NCBI GenBank assembly: GCA_934045075.1
Contig: OW203729.1
Location: 3,483,816 to 3,547,815 of the forward strand
Origin: Yponomeuta sedellus
Lineage: Eukaryota > Arthropoda > Insecta > Lepidoptera > Yponomeutidae
Direction: 5' to 3'
DNA: 64,000 nt
Of this stretch, positions 54,816-64,000 are shown in pieces (position 1 is the stretch's first letter; each line of letters starts with the position of its first letter). The translations under genes and the position numbers were made by a program. Below the pieces are notes generated by a model. That model was given only the letters and a program-made list of their open reading frames with translations, was not told where the DNA came from and did no database searches.

Positions 54816-55550
54816 ACTAGGCCACGACCTCTTCCGTGTGAAATATAAAGTTTTATTTGTTACCCAAGATTGCTCCATATGAGCATAAACGAACAATATC
54901 AGCAGGTGTAGTATGATGGACGCTCGTCGCACGTTTTAAATGTCTAAAATCGCGACTTTCCAGTCCATTATTTGTCAAAGATAGTCTTGTTATGGTAGTA
55001 GTCACATAAAATACGTTGCGTTGTTGTTATGTTTTTCTGTGAGAATAATATAACCACAATGTGTCATTGTAACCATTCCTTCAAATAAAGATTGATATAT
55101 ATATTTTAATTCTGACATTTTATCGCCATAAAGCGCATGACTCGGGCTATCGCACTAACCTGACCAGCCTTCTATTACGTAACATTCCACTCTATTAAGT
55201 AAGCATTTAGACAACTCCGAAGTGTCAAAAAATGTATGCATTTGCCAGCCGGAGTAGCTTAAAAAAGTAAAAATCTATTTTAGTTAGGCCGGAAAACAAA
55301 GATGTCAGCAACATTTTAGTAGTGAATTTCCACGTAGCGTAGTCTTCGATTCCGCGTAGTTTTTCCAAAGAAATTCTCGACTCGCCGGCGATTGTCGACG
55401 TGGGGATAGCCTTGCAAAAGTGATAATTTTCTTTCTTCGCTCTTGCGAACTGAAATATATATCTCCAAGAGCAGCGCGTAATATTCTGGGCCCATAACCT
55501 ATCGGGTTAGGCCGGAAAACAAAGATGTGAGAAGATTAATGCCCCTGGTG
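54816..55550. other. Spacer with a short direct repeat
   Basis: TTAGGCCGGAAAACAAAGAT occurs at about 55283 and again at 55506. Nothing else recognised. Confidence 0.5.
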
Positions 55551-55551
55551 T

Positions 55552-55940
55552 CTAAAGGCCCGCACAGACGAGGGACTTTTGTCCCCAAGGGACAAAAGAC
55601 CGTGGATCATGTAAAAAATGTCCTTCTGGTATTTGTCGCGGACTCGACGCCTACTGAGTGCGGTCATTTGTTCCCCGGAAATTGAGTGAAGCGTTCGCTA
55701 TCGAAGCAAATATTCTGAGATTACGCAGTGTTGTGATTTACATGAAGTTGAAAAAGGAAAGAAAGAAAACACCGAACTTTTGTCCAGTCCGGTCTCTTGA
55801 TGTTCTCGGTAACTTGAGGGACTTTTTGTGCGGGTACTTTTAGTCCTTTGTGTGCGTTATTCGTTACAATTTATAAGAGATCTATATCGACGGACAAAAA
55901 AGTACCGGGGGATAGTAACTCGTCTGCGCAGGCCTTTAAG
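55552..55940. repeat. MITE-like element with 20-bp terminal inverted repeats
   Basis: Ends TAAAGGCCCGCACAGACGAG and CTCGTCTGCGCAGGCCTTTA are inverse with two mismatches. The 61-codon frame inside (55658-55843) has no recognised domain. Superfamily uncertain. Confidence 0.78.
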
Positions 55941-57280
55941 CACACCAAATCCTATGCTATTCCCATCTGTCAAATTCCATATTAATTTGATAGTAAAACA
56001 GTAACGCAATTGGAATCACCAAAGATTTGGTGCGCGACTTTGAATAAAGTTTGTTTATAGGGCAGACTTTGAATAAAAATAAAAATTTGGTATTCACATA
56101 TTTTCTGTGTCGAAATTGTCGACCTAGCCGAATTCACCGCTCAATTTTAAGTGTGTCAGCACGTTGTTCTAATCCAGAGGACAATTAAGATCGTTATTAC
56201 GTATCGAACTATTCATCTCGAGAACGACGTCGAAAAATCACTAATGATTTCGCCTGACCTATTAATTGTGGATTACAAAATTAAACCACTGGCTAAAGTA
56301 TACAGATACTACACTGTCTTGCAAAACTAAGTACTAGTTTTATTCTTAATTACCCAAAAAATTTCTTTTCAGCCTCGCTTTAAAAGAAGGTTACCTACTA
56401 TGGAGATTTAATAGACAAAACTAAACTCTCTTTCGAGTCCCTTTTATTTCGAAAGAATATCTTGTACACTAAAAAGGTGTTTTAATTTTAAAAGTGTGAT
56501 AATTACTTTTGCAGGCCAGTTTTGCGGACTAAGAAACTTTTCTTTTCGAACCTCAAATGTCACTGTTACTTTATGTACTTACTTGTAAAAATCTTAATTG
56601 TTCTTTAGTTTTAATTATGACATTTAAGTGACTCATTTAAACACGCTATTCACCTTTGTCTCGCTATCATCAGATGATTACATAAAGGCGGTATAAATGT
56701 GAGAAGGGCAATTAAGTGACGTCGTTAACATTGATTTTTTTTAACACTGCCTCTTGCCTGTCCCACTTTTTTTTGGAGTATGTTAACAGCAATTTAATTG
56801 GCATCTGCCTTTGATAATTTCATGATAGCCGGACGAAATTTTCCGAAATAAAAACATAAAGATCTTTTTTTTTATTTTATTTAAAACAGGGCGGTGGTTT
56901 TATGCTTTTGCGGCACTGTTGTGGCGCTGTCTGATGGATAATTAGACATATAAGTTTAACATTTTAAACAACGAGATCATAAGCTGCGTCATTGGTCTAT
57001 AACTTCTTCTTCTTCAGGCTTTATTGGTAGGTATTTAACTACGCGCGCGAATTTCACAAATTTATACGCCGTCTGTACTCTTAGGTTAAGAAATATCTGT
57101 GTGATTTCTATTTTTTGTACAAAAATTGTTCTCTATCTATCTCTATCTATAGGTAAAACTTGAATATATCAATCAACGTTTCTTTTATGTGATGTTGTTA
57201 ACTTGAATAAAACCCGCTCAGTCGCGCTGTGGACACGTTAAAGCACCTTTTGTTAAATAATATTTTAATTTGACTAAATT
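55941..57280. other. Spacer, nothing recognised
   Basis: AT-rich; a (CTAT)n patch lies near 57136-57151. Confidence 0.35.
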
Positions 57281-57469
57281 AAAGTTATGAGAATTCCGAG
57301 TGATCTAAATATCCCGCGTTCCCTTGAGACCCGAATATGTTCATGCGAAGTCAAAGCGAATTGTTATTTCACAAAATTATTCTTTTACTTTCAATAGCGA
57401 AAGATAATCTTCTTCATCAATTGTCTTCCAAAAAAATAATAGAACTCAACAAAAACAAACAAATAAAAT

Positions 57470-57908
57470 TTATTTAAAAACCTATTTAGAGGCTAAAAAT
57501 TTCACCCATGCCGGGATGCGAACCCGCAACCTCTGGCTATCCGTACCAGCGCTCTACCAATTGAGCCAATGGGCGAATCACGGCATCAGTGAAATTTCGA
57601 ACCTCTTTACAATATTCTCTGTATTACGTACAGGCAGCGACATCTGACTTAATCAAATTGCATTACTTACAGCCCCGACTACCTACTTTGCAGTTAGGTT
57701 TAACATCGGAACGATATCACTGTACCCAATGATTACACTATTTTTATTTTTAATGCACTAACCCGTGCTAAGGAACAAATTTAAAAACCTATTTAGAGGC
57801 TAAAAATTGCGGGTTCGAATCCCGGCATGGGTGAAATTTTTAGCCTCTAAATAGGTTTTTAAATTTGTTCCTTAGCACGGGTTAGTGCATTAAAAATAAA
57901 AATAGTGT
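57470..57908. repeat. Family E tRNA-like foldback element, reference copy
   Basis: tRNA-like half on the minus strand, spacer with TACGTACAGGCAGCGACATC, then a near-perfect palindrome (57746-57813 and 57828-57907) with the B-box GGGTTCGAATCCCGGC at its centre. It matches 43715-44130 over its whole length. Confidence 0.9.
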
Positions 57909-57959
57909 AAATAAACTTTACAACTAAAATCTACACGTTAATGTTGCTTAGTTTGATAT

Positions 57960-58075
57960 TTCTTTTTATTTATATAGCCCATAAACGTCGCTGAGCACAG
58001 GGATTCTCTCAGAAAGAGAGATTATGGGCTTAATTACCACGCATGCCCACCGCCGATAGAAAATTTCAAGGTTGT
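57960..58075 (-). repeat. Family D SINE 3' fragment, inverted
   Basis: CATAAACGTCGCTGAGCACA ... GATTATGGGCTTAATTACCA. Confidence 0.65.
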
Positions 58076-58294
58076 TTTACCAACCTTAAGAAGATTATCT
58101 TTCGCTATTGAAAGTAAAAGAATAATTTTGTGAAATAACAATTCGCTTTGACTATGCATGAACATATTCGGGTCTCAAGGGAACGCGGGATGTTCAGATC
58201 ACTAGGAATTCTCATAATTCAAAATTACCCACATAAATAAATTTTATGAACCCGTTTTTGAATTAGGAATTTCACTAAATAAATACTTAAGTAT

Positions 58295-58522
58295 AGTCTG
58301 TTAGCTTTTAGAATATACTTCGGGCTCTACTACCGAGTAGGCTTCGGTTTTCGCCGAAAGCACAAGAGTGTAACACAACTTCCTGCTCTGTATAAAACTT
58401 TTCTTCACAATTTTGAAAAGTTATGTAAATTAAGTGTCATATTAGTTCCGATATTTGTATTACACGAATATATCCGATTCTATCCGATAGTAGCCGACGT
58501 ATATTCTATAAGCTAACAGACT
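58295..58522. repeat. MITE with 23-bp terminal inverted repeats
   Basis: 58295-58317 and 58500-58522 are inverse copies with one mismatch (AGTCTGTTAGCTTTTAGAAT against ATTCTATAAGCTAACAGACT). 228 bp, no coding capacity. Confidence 0.85.
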
Positions 58523-59048
58523 GTAACGTAATGTTACGCTTTTTGCTGAGAAATTCGAAGAGACAGCAGCACTACAGTGACCTATTTAAGTACCTGAAAC
58601 TGGCTCTATATCTGCCTGAATGACACATTAAGGTAATCAAAATTAAACGATGTGGCGTTACCTGCATTGTAGACGACCCTAAACAAATTCCTAGCGATAT
58701 TCGTAGATATTTTTTGTACTCATATGTTCCTAACATCGATATATCATATCAATACCATTGGTTCTATACAAGATTAGGTTAATGCCAAGGCCAGCAGCTG
58801 ATCTAACAAACAGCTCTACTTCACTTTCACGCGTACACGAAAATAGTCCTTACGCCCTAACTCATACAGATCACCGGGACTTTATCAGAGTTGCCTGGCA
58901 TTTCCGCCAATGTTTTAAAGTTCAGCCATCAATCAATTCTCTAGAGACATCCATATTGATACATTATATATAATACTGTTCAATTAGGACGATTAATTTT
59001 ACATGGACATCTTATTATGTTATATAATATCTGAATTTTATTATATTC
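58523..59048. other. Spacer, nothing recognised
   Basis: A 71-codon frame at 58758-58973 has no recognised family. Confidence 0.35.
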
Positions 59049-59425
59049 CTTTTAATGCACTAACCCGTGCTAAGGACAATTTTAAAAACCTATTTAGAGG
59101 CTAAAAATTCCACCCATACCGGGATTCGAACCCGCGACCTCTGGCTATCCGTTCCAGCGCTCTTCCAACTGAGCTAAATGGGCGACTTACCCGCATCAGT
59201 GAAATTTCGAACCTCTTTACAATACTCTCTGTATTACGTACAGGCAGCAACATCTGGCTGAAGTAATTTGCATGTATTACATTGTAATGAGGTTCGAAAT
59301 TTCACTGATGCCGGTGAGTCGCCCATCAGCTCAGTCGGAAGAGCGCTGGCACGGATAGCCAGAGGTCGCGGGTTCGAATCCCGGCAGGGTGGAGTGTTTA
59401 GCCTCTAAATAGATTTTTAAAATCT
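59049..59425. repeat. Family E element with two facing tRNA-like copies
   Basis: A minus-strand tRNA-like copy (59105-59185) and a plus-strand copy (59320-59395) face each other, with GAGGTTCGAAATTTCACTGA inverted between them. Confidence 0.9.
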
Positions 59426-59474
59426 GCATTTTATTTTTACCCTGCGAGGTCATGTTTTCTAACTTAAGCCTGAT

Positions 59475-59712
59475 TTTTTTTATATAGTCTATCAACGTCC
59501 CACTGCAGGGCAGAGGCCTTCTCTCAGAGAGAGAGAGTATGGACTTAATTACCACGCGTGCCCACCGCAGAATGGCAATTTCAACCGCTGAGCTACTAAT
59601 GCTACAACTTCACAAGTGTGCATAACTTAGAAAACAATCATTGATACAAGCCCGCGCTGGGAATCGAACCTGAGGCTGTCGCTTCTCGTTCTACCCACTG
59701 GGCTACCGCTTT
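59475..59712 (-). repeat. Family D SINE, complete, inverted
   Basis: The minus strand reads GCGGTAGCCCAGTGGGTAGA, CAGGTTCGATTCCCAGCGC, TTTCTAAGTTATGCACACTT, then TAATTAAGTCCATACTCTCT and AGGCCTCTGCCCTGCAGTGG. Confidence 0.82.
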
Positions 59713-60124
59713 TTAAGCGTGTTTTACATAGAGCTAGAATAGAAAAGATACGCCAGAAGCGTGAACCCAACTTTATTTTGTGAATTTGTGTAATTTTTAT
59801 GTATCTCGAAATAATTTGTAGGAAAAATTGAGGAGTTAAACTTCTATACTAAACAAACGATTTTGTGTTACTTTAAAAGTACGATGTACAAAATATTGTT
59901 TTTATTTATACCGAGCTTTGAGAATGGTTTCTAGTGTAATAAAACTGATAAAGACAAAAAAAATCAAGCTTTTCACAAACTGCTTATGTTCTAAGAAATT
60001 TAACAAACTGTATATAATCTAAACACTGCAGCGCGCTTTACAACGAGTTACTTTTATTTTAGTGCTATAAAAACTAATCAAATAAATTCTGAAGAAGAAA
60101 ACAATAGGACGAATTTCATTATCT

Positions 60125-60285
60125 TCTAGCTGACCCAGCGAACTTCGTACCGCCTCTCCGTAAGAACCATCCTCGTACTTCAAGGAATATTCCAAAAAGA
60201 GAATTAGCGAAATCGGTTCAGCTGCTCTCGTCTGGCGCTTTTTGCGCTTACCAACACATTCAGCGATTCATTTTTATATGTTTTG
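60125..60285. repeat. Dispersed repeat fragment
   Basis: GCTGACCCAGCGAACTTCGT ... GCGAAATCGGTTCAGCTGCT resembles a repeat I know from moth genomes. A diverged inverted copy lies at 61080-61160. Confidence 0.5.
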
Positions 60286-60679
60286 CTACCAGTTCTATAA
60301 CTGCCTGCCTGAATTACAAATAATAATAAAAAAAAATAATACCTACAAAGTTATTCGCAATATCGCTACTATTGATTCAGCAACATAGTTACGTAAATCC
60401 TTACCCTATGTTGTAATTTACCTCATTGTTAAACAAAAGACGCTCGTGCGGATGCGTGTGCGCAGCATAACGCGGCATTTGGTAGAAAGGAATACGGTAT
60501 TTTCTTCCAAGAGTGACATTTGACCTCGTTATTTATATTCCCTGTTATGGATATAAGGGAGACATCTACATTTGATTGATTTATATAACATATGATTTTG
60601 AATATTTTTCGTAATATTATCTTATAAAGGGAAAAAAATACCCGGAAGCGGCGTGCGTGCATGCAACGACTTATGAACG

Positions 60680-60780
60680 TTGATGAAGCGAAGGTGATCT
60701 GTCAGGATCGTGGCAAGTGGCAGTCCCTGGTCTCTGCCTACCCCTCCGGAATACAAGCGTGAGATAGTGTATGTATAAAG
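60680..60780. repeat. Family G LINE-tail-like fragment
   Basis: GATGAAGCGAAGGTGATCTG, CGTGGCAAGTGGCAGTCCCT and GGAATACAAGCGTG; best of the four copies. Confidence 0.7.
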
Positions 60781-60909
60781 GGTACATGGGTACGAGGGAT
60801 ATTTTTTCTCCTTTTCATTATTTTGCTCCAAAGATAATTTAGAATTAACTTTATTAAGCAGTCAAACATTCTATCAATTTGAAATTTTTCAATTTCGTCA
60901 TCCACTTCA

Positions 60910-61000
60910 GTACCTTGTCAAAGTCATAATAGTCAATTTCTCATACATCAGGCTAGAAGAGGTTACTGTGATAAGGTTCTAACGTGATGTTAGTGCACGC
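60910..61000. repeat. Copy of the short repeat in SDS3 intron 2
   Basis: GTACCTTGTCAAAGTCATAA ... GATAAGGTTCTAACGTG, same as 26690-26790. Confidence 0.6.
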
Positions 61001-61464
61001 GACTATACGTTATTGAATTGTGTTTTTTTTTTTTTTATGCAGAATATCTATAATATAAAAATTAATCGCTAAAATCGAAAAATGTGTTGGTAAGCGCAAA
61101 TCACGAAAGCGGCTGAACCGATTCCGCTAGTTCTTTTTTTAGAATATTCCTTAAAGCTGTTAAAAAAGTATAACGCAGACACTACTCCTTAAAGTTAAGG
61201 TCCTAATAGTGGTGGTCTTTCTGAAGCACCCTTAAAACCAACCGAGTACTTAAATAGTTGATTTATTCCCGAAGCCCGAAATATTGTCGTTTTTAAAGTC
61301 CAAAATTTGCATAATTTAAATTGGACACGCTTTGTTGAATATCAATTTGCGTTTTATTCACGTCAATTTATTGCACCTTAATTTGTTTGGCCTTTCAATA
61401 CATTATTGAACAGAAAAGGCGGCAGAGGGCCACGATGGCCGAAACTCAGGATTATATCTTCAGA

Positions 61465-61575
61465 TACAGCGGTGGTAGCGAAGCGGTAGTACGCCAGCCT
61501 CACAATCGAGAGGTCTTGGGTTAGAATACTGGCAATGACTTTGTTTTCTAAGTTACGTACATTCTTGTATTGTTT
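61465..61575 (+). repeat. Family D SINE head fragment
   Basis: GTGGTAGCGAAGCGGTAGTA, then TTTCTAAGTTACGTACATTC; truncated by 61590. Confidence 0.65.
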
Positions 61576-61597
61576 CTTTTGGTTGTGCAATATCTCA

Positions 61598-61850
61598 ACA
61601 TGAACCTATTTATGTCCCCACCGAGGGGCACGGGTCTCTTCCCTGAGGAAGGTAAAGGCCATACTCCACCAAGGGGGCCAAAGTCCGGATTGATGAAGCA
61701 GGCTTGCAAGACTAGTGGCTGGTCTTACTGTTAGAAGTTTTCAAGACGCCCTAGGGCCTCTGACTCGGCTTAACGACTGCCATATAACGACGATAGCCTG
61801 TACCAACTGCTTAACGTGCCTTGCGAAGCACGGATTCGCTCGGCTCTATC
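61598..61850 (-). repeat. Family A retroposon, diverged and lacking the 5S-like head
   Basis: Same order of blocks as 41505-41869 up to GTGCCTTGCGAAGCACGGAT, then stops. Confidence 0.8.
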
Positions 61851-62325
61851 TATTTACAATTGTGAAGTTTTAGCATCAATACCTACAATGGCCCAATTAT
61901 GAGGCTAAGTGCAGAAATCTCTGGCTTAATTCTACAACTTATTCCTTCAGATGCCAACTCCTACTTGAATGTTGTGACTCGAACGAACACTGCGAGATTT
62001 TGCCTTAAGATTGATTTGCTTTATTTTCTTGCATTTTAAGCATTAGTATTAGAGGCACAAGAGAATAGAGACGCCAAAAGAGTACACACGTAAAAGACAG
62101 CGAATTTTGTCAGCAACCTAGGCCCTTAATTGCTTTCCGCTAAAAACGGTCGTTTTGGTCAAAACCGCTTTAAAAGTTTATGATCATTACTTTGGGCTTC
62201 AATAGTTATCCAGTATCTAAGTAGCATTACATTATTATAGTATTGCATGTAAATAATATTCATTATTCGTATGTATGTATATTCCAGTAAATCTATATTT
62301 GAGTATTATTTTATATTTTTCGTGC
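61851..62325. other. Spacer, nothing recognised
   Basis: AT-rich, no ORF. Confidence 0.4.
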
Positions 62326-62331
62326 TATTTT

Positions 62332-62393
62332 ATATACGTATGTGTCTTTAAACTATACTTATAGAAGTATGGTTTAAAGAAACATACGTATAT
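62332..62393. repeat. 29-bp stem, 4-nt loop hairpin
   Basis: 62332-62360 pairs with 62365-62393 with two mismatches (one G.T). Arms ATATACGTATGTGTCTTTAA and TTAAAGAAACATACGTATAT. MITE remnant most likely. Confidence 0.8.
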
Positions 62394-62449
62394 TAAATAA
62401 TAGTATTTAGTTAATATAGTTTATGTAATAAATCACTCCTATATTATAC

Positions 62450-62585
62450 TGCTTACTGGCACCACCCCTTCCACTGTCCACATCATCGTGTGTTAGCTGG
62501 AAGGAAATACCATCTAGTATTAAGCACGCCTTTGTACAAATTATTTTTTAAGTACAATAAAGAATTTTCATTCATTCATTCAAAG
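62450..62585 (+). repeat. LINE 3' end with poly(A) signal and CATT tail
   Basis: TAGTATTAAGCACGCCTTTG, AGTACAATAAAGAA (AATAAA) and a (CATT)n run at 62567-62581. An inverse fragment (TATTAGGCGGGCTTAATAC) is at 50910. Confidence 0.6.
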
Positions 62586-63109
62586 TCCTAGATTCTTAGA
62601 CCTATATTCTTGTTACTAAGTTTTAATAAGAGCTACTTGTATTTAATAAGTTTGATGATGTTCACTTTTTCCAAAAAAGGCTTTATAAAAGATATGACTT
62701 CTTTCAATTAATTGGTCTGCATTGCGTAGCGCCTTAAATACGTTTTTGTCGGCCTTGGATAAATTAAAAGACACGTTATTCTACTTACCTAAGTATTTGC
62801 CTCCTTCGTGGTATTTACAATTATGTAATTAATTAAACACATTTGAACATCTTCGTCGCGACGATTAATCGTTAAAACTTGGTGAGTGTAACTTACACAA
62901 TTGATCATGCTGGCAGGGAGTAAATTGGTTTAAATTTAAATCAATGTCCGATCCATATCTCGCGCGGCTGCGCAAGAGTCTTTAGTGCAGAAAGTGACGT
63001 ATTGGCTTACCGACGAGTACTTTATTGAGTTACAGCAATTTAAACCATTTAATTCTTTCTTCTGGTTGTGCAATAAAGTGTTCTTTATCTATCAATCTAC
63101 ATGTGAAGT

Positions 63110-63295
63110 TGTAGAATAATACCACTCGCTAACGCTGAAAACCTCGAGAGGAAATCGAAAGTCTGAGGTGTTGAACTACCCCACAGCTTGAAATTGCCAA
63201 TCAGCGGTCGGTGCACGTGGTAATTAAGCCCATACTCTCTCGTTCCGAGAGAAGGCCTGTGCCCTGCAGCGGGACGTAAAATAGCCTACTTAAAA
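63110..63295 (+). repeat. Family D SINE, head missing
   Basis: AATACCACTCGCTAACGCTG ... GGTAATTAAGCCCATACTCT and GAAGGCCTGTGCCCTGCAGC. Confidence 0.8.
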
Positions 63296-63313
63296 ACATA
63301 TATTTACATTTTT

Positions 63314-63440
63314 TAAAACCTATTTAGAGGCTACAAATTCCACCCATTCGGACCCGCGACCTCTGGCTATCCGTGCCAGCGCTCTTCCAACTGAGCTAAT
63401 GGGCGACTCACCGGCATCAGTGAAATTTCGAACCTCTTTA
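63314..63440 (-). repeat. Family E tRNA-like half element
   Basis: AACCTATTTAGAGGCTACAA, then the inverted tRNA-like segment (GCTCTTCCAACTGAGCTAAT) and the GTGAAATTTCGAACCTC block. Only the left half of the family. Confidence 0.85.
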
Positions 63441-63639
63441 CAAAATCCTACAATATTTATTATAATATAATTTCAATATTTACATTCTGCAGAACGGCGC
63501 TCAGTGATGTGGCGCGAAATGATTTTTTTCCGTTTTTCAATTTTGTGGTAAATGGGGATACGAGTATAACTTTAAACTATTCCAGACAGCCAATCAGCAT
63601 TTTCACTATTTTGGTATTGAAAATTTTGATTTCCTTTCC

Positions 63640-63800
63640 TCCTATTCTATCGTTTCACCTCAATAACGCACTCCCTGTTACCCGCGACTTCGTTCACGTG
63701 GAAATTTTGGTATATTTTTTCCGGGTTATTTTAGTTAGACATTCCGTCACGTGGATAGCCATGACCCGGAACGGATTAAAATAGCCTAGATGCTATTCCA
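63640..63800. repeat. Dispersed repeat fragment
   Basis: CCCGCGACTTCGTTCACGTG ... AAAATAGCCTAGATGCTATT resembles a repeat common in lepidopteran genomes. The overlapping 91-codon frame (63509-63784) is not considered coding. Confidence 0.5.
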
Positions 63801-64000
63801 AACTACCTATATCTTTGCAACAATTCAACTGTTCTGATGTGATTGATCCGAACTTTCCCATTTACCTAATACGAAATAACTTCAGTCTCCTCCGTAGAGG
63901 TCTGGATTGAATGTGGAGGGTTTGGAGCACGAAAACGCTAGTTTTGACATAAAGAATTTATTGTAAGTTACCTTAGTACCTAATTGCCGTAATCCTTAGG

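Larger units (their letters stand above)
57285..58217. repeat. Large inverted repeat enclosing a family E element
   Basis: Arms of about 130 bp, 57285-57414 and 58088-58217, are inverse copies at more than 90% by eye (core ATCCCGCGTTCCCTTGAGAC). The interior holds the family E element and a family D fragment. Confidence 0.88.

Noticed and set aside
1..64000. Integrated virus or bacterial-type operon
   Set aside because: No capsid, integrase or LTR pair, and no prokaryotic gene organisation; all mobile sequences seen are eukaryotic transposons or retroposons.

Overview
The window looks like nuclear DNA from an insect, most likely a moth or butterfly (Lepidoptera). The basis is AT-rich spacer packed with short tRNA-headed SINEs, RTE-type LINE 3' tails, mariner and Transib relics and many foldback MITEs, together with split animal genes with GT-AG introns. 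The species cannot be named from the sequence alone.

Three host genes are supported. (1) A complete SDS3/SUDS3 homologue (Sin3-HDAC corepressor subunit) on the + strand, seven coding exons from 24416 to 37945, 329 aa. (2) A complete FCHO (muniscin, F-BAR plus mu-homology domain) gene on the - strand at 20704-23382, 892 aa in one uninterrupted exon. (3) The first two coding exons of a parcas/SH3BP5-like gene on the - strand (23442-23510 and 16208-16270); the rest lies left of the window. FCHO sits entirely inside parcas intron 1, on the same strand, only 59 bp after its first exon. The parcas/FCHO pair and SDS3 are divergent and share a 905-bp intergenic region.

Layout: 1-16200 is repeat-rich sequence (47-bp tandem array, a nested transposon pile at 2500-6560 with a broken mariner, an inverted repeat around an RTE tail, a decayed Transib transposase, MITEs and SINEs) and lies in or beyond parcas intron 2. 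16208-23510 is parcas/FCHO. 24416-37945 is SDS3; its introns 4 and 5 hold tandem copies of their own exon/5'-splice-site junctions. 38000-64000 has no recognisable protein gene and is a SINE, LINE and foldback mosaic, including a repeated tRNA-like foldback family and a family with a 5S-rRNA-like segment.

The most unusual signals are the FCHO-in-parcas arrangement, the arrays of duplicated 5' splice junctions in SDS3, and the two RNA-gene-derived repeat families. Several nested insertions keep clean target-site duplications and allow relative dating. All family names rest on reading the translations and repeats by eye; no database search was possible.
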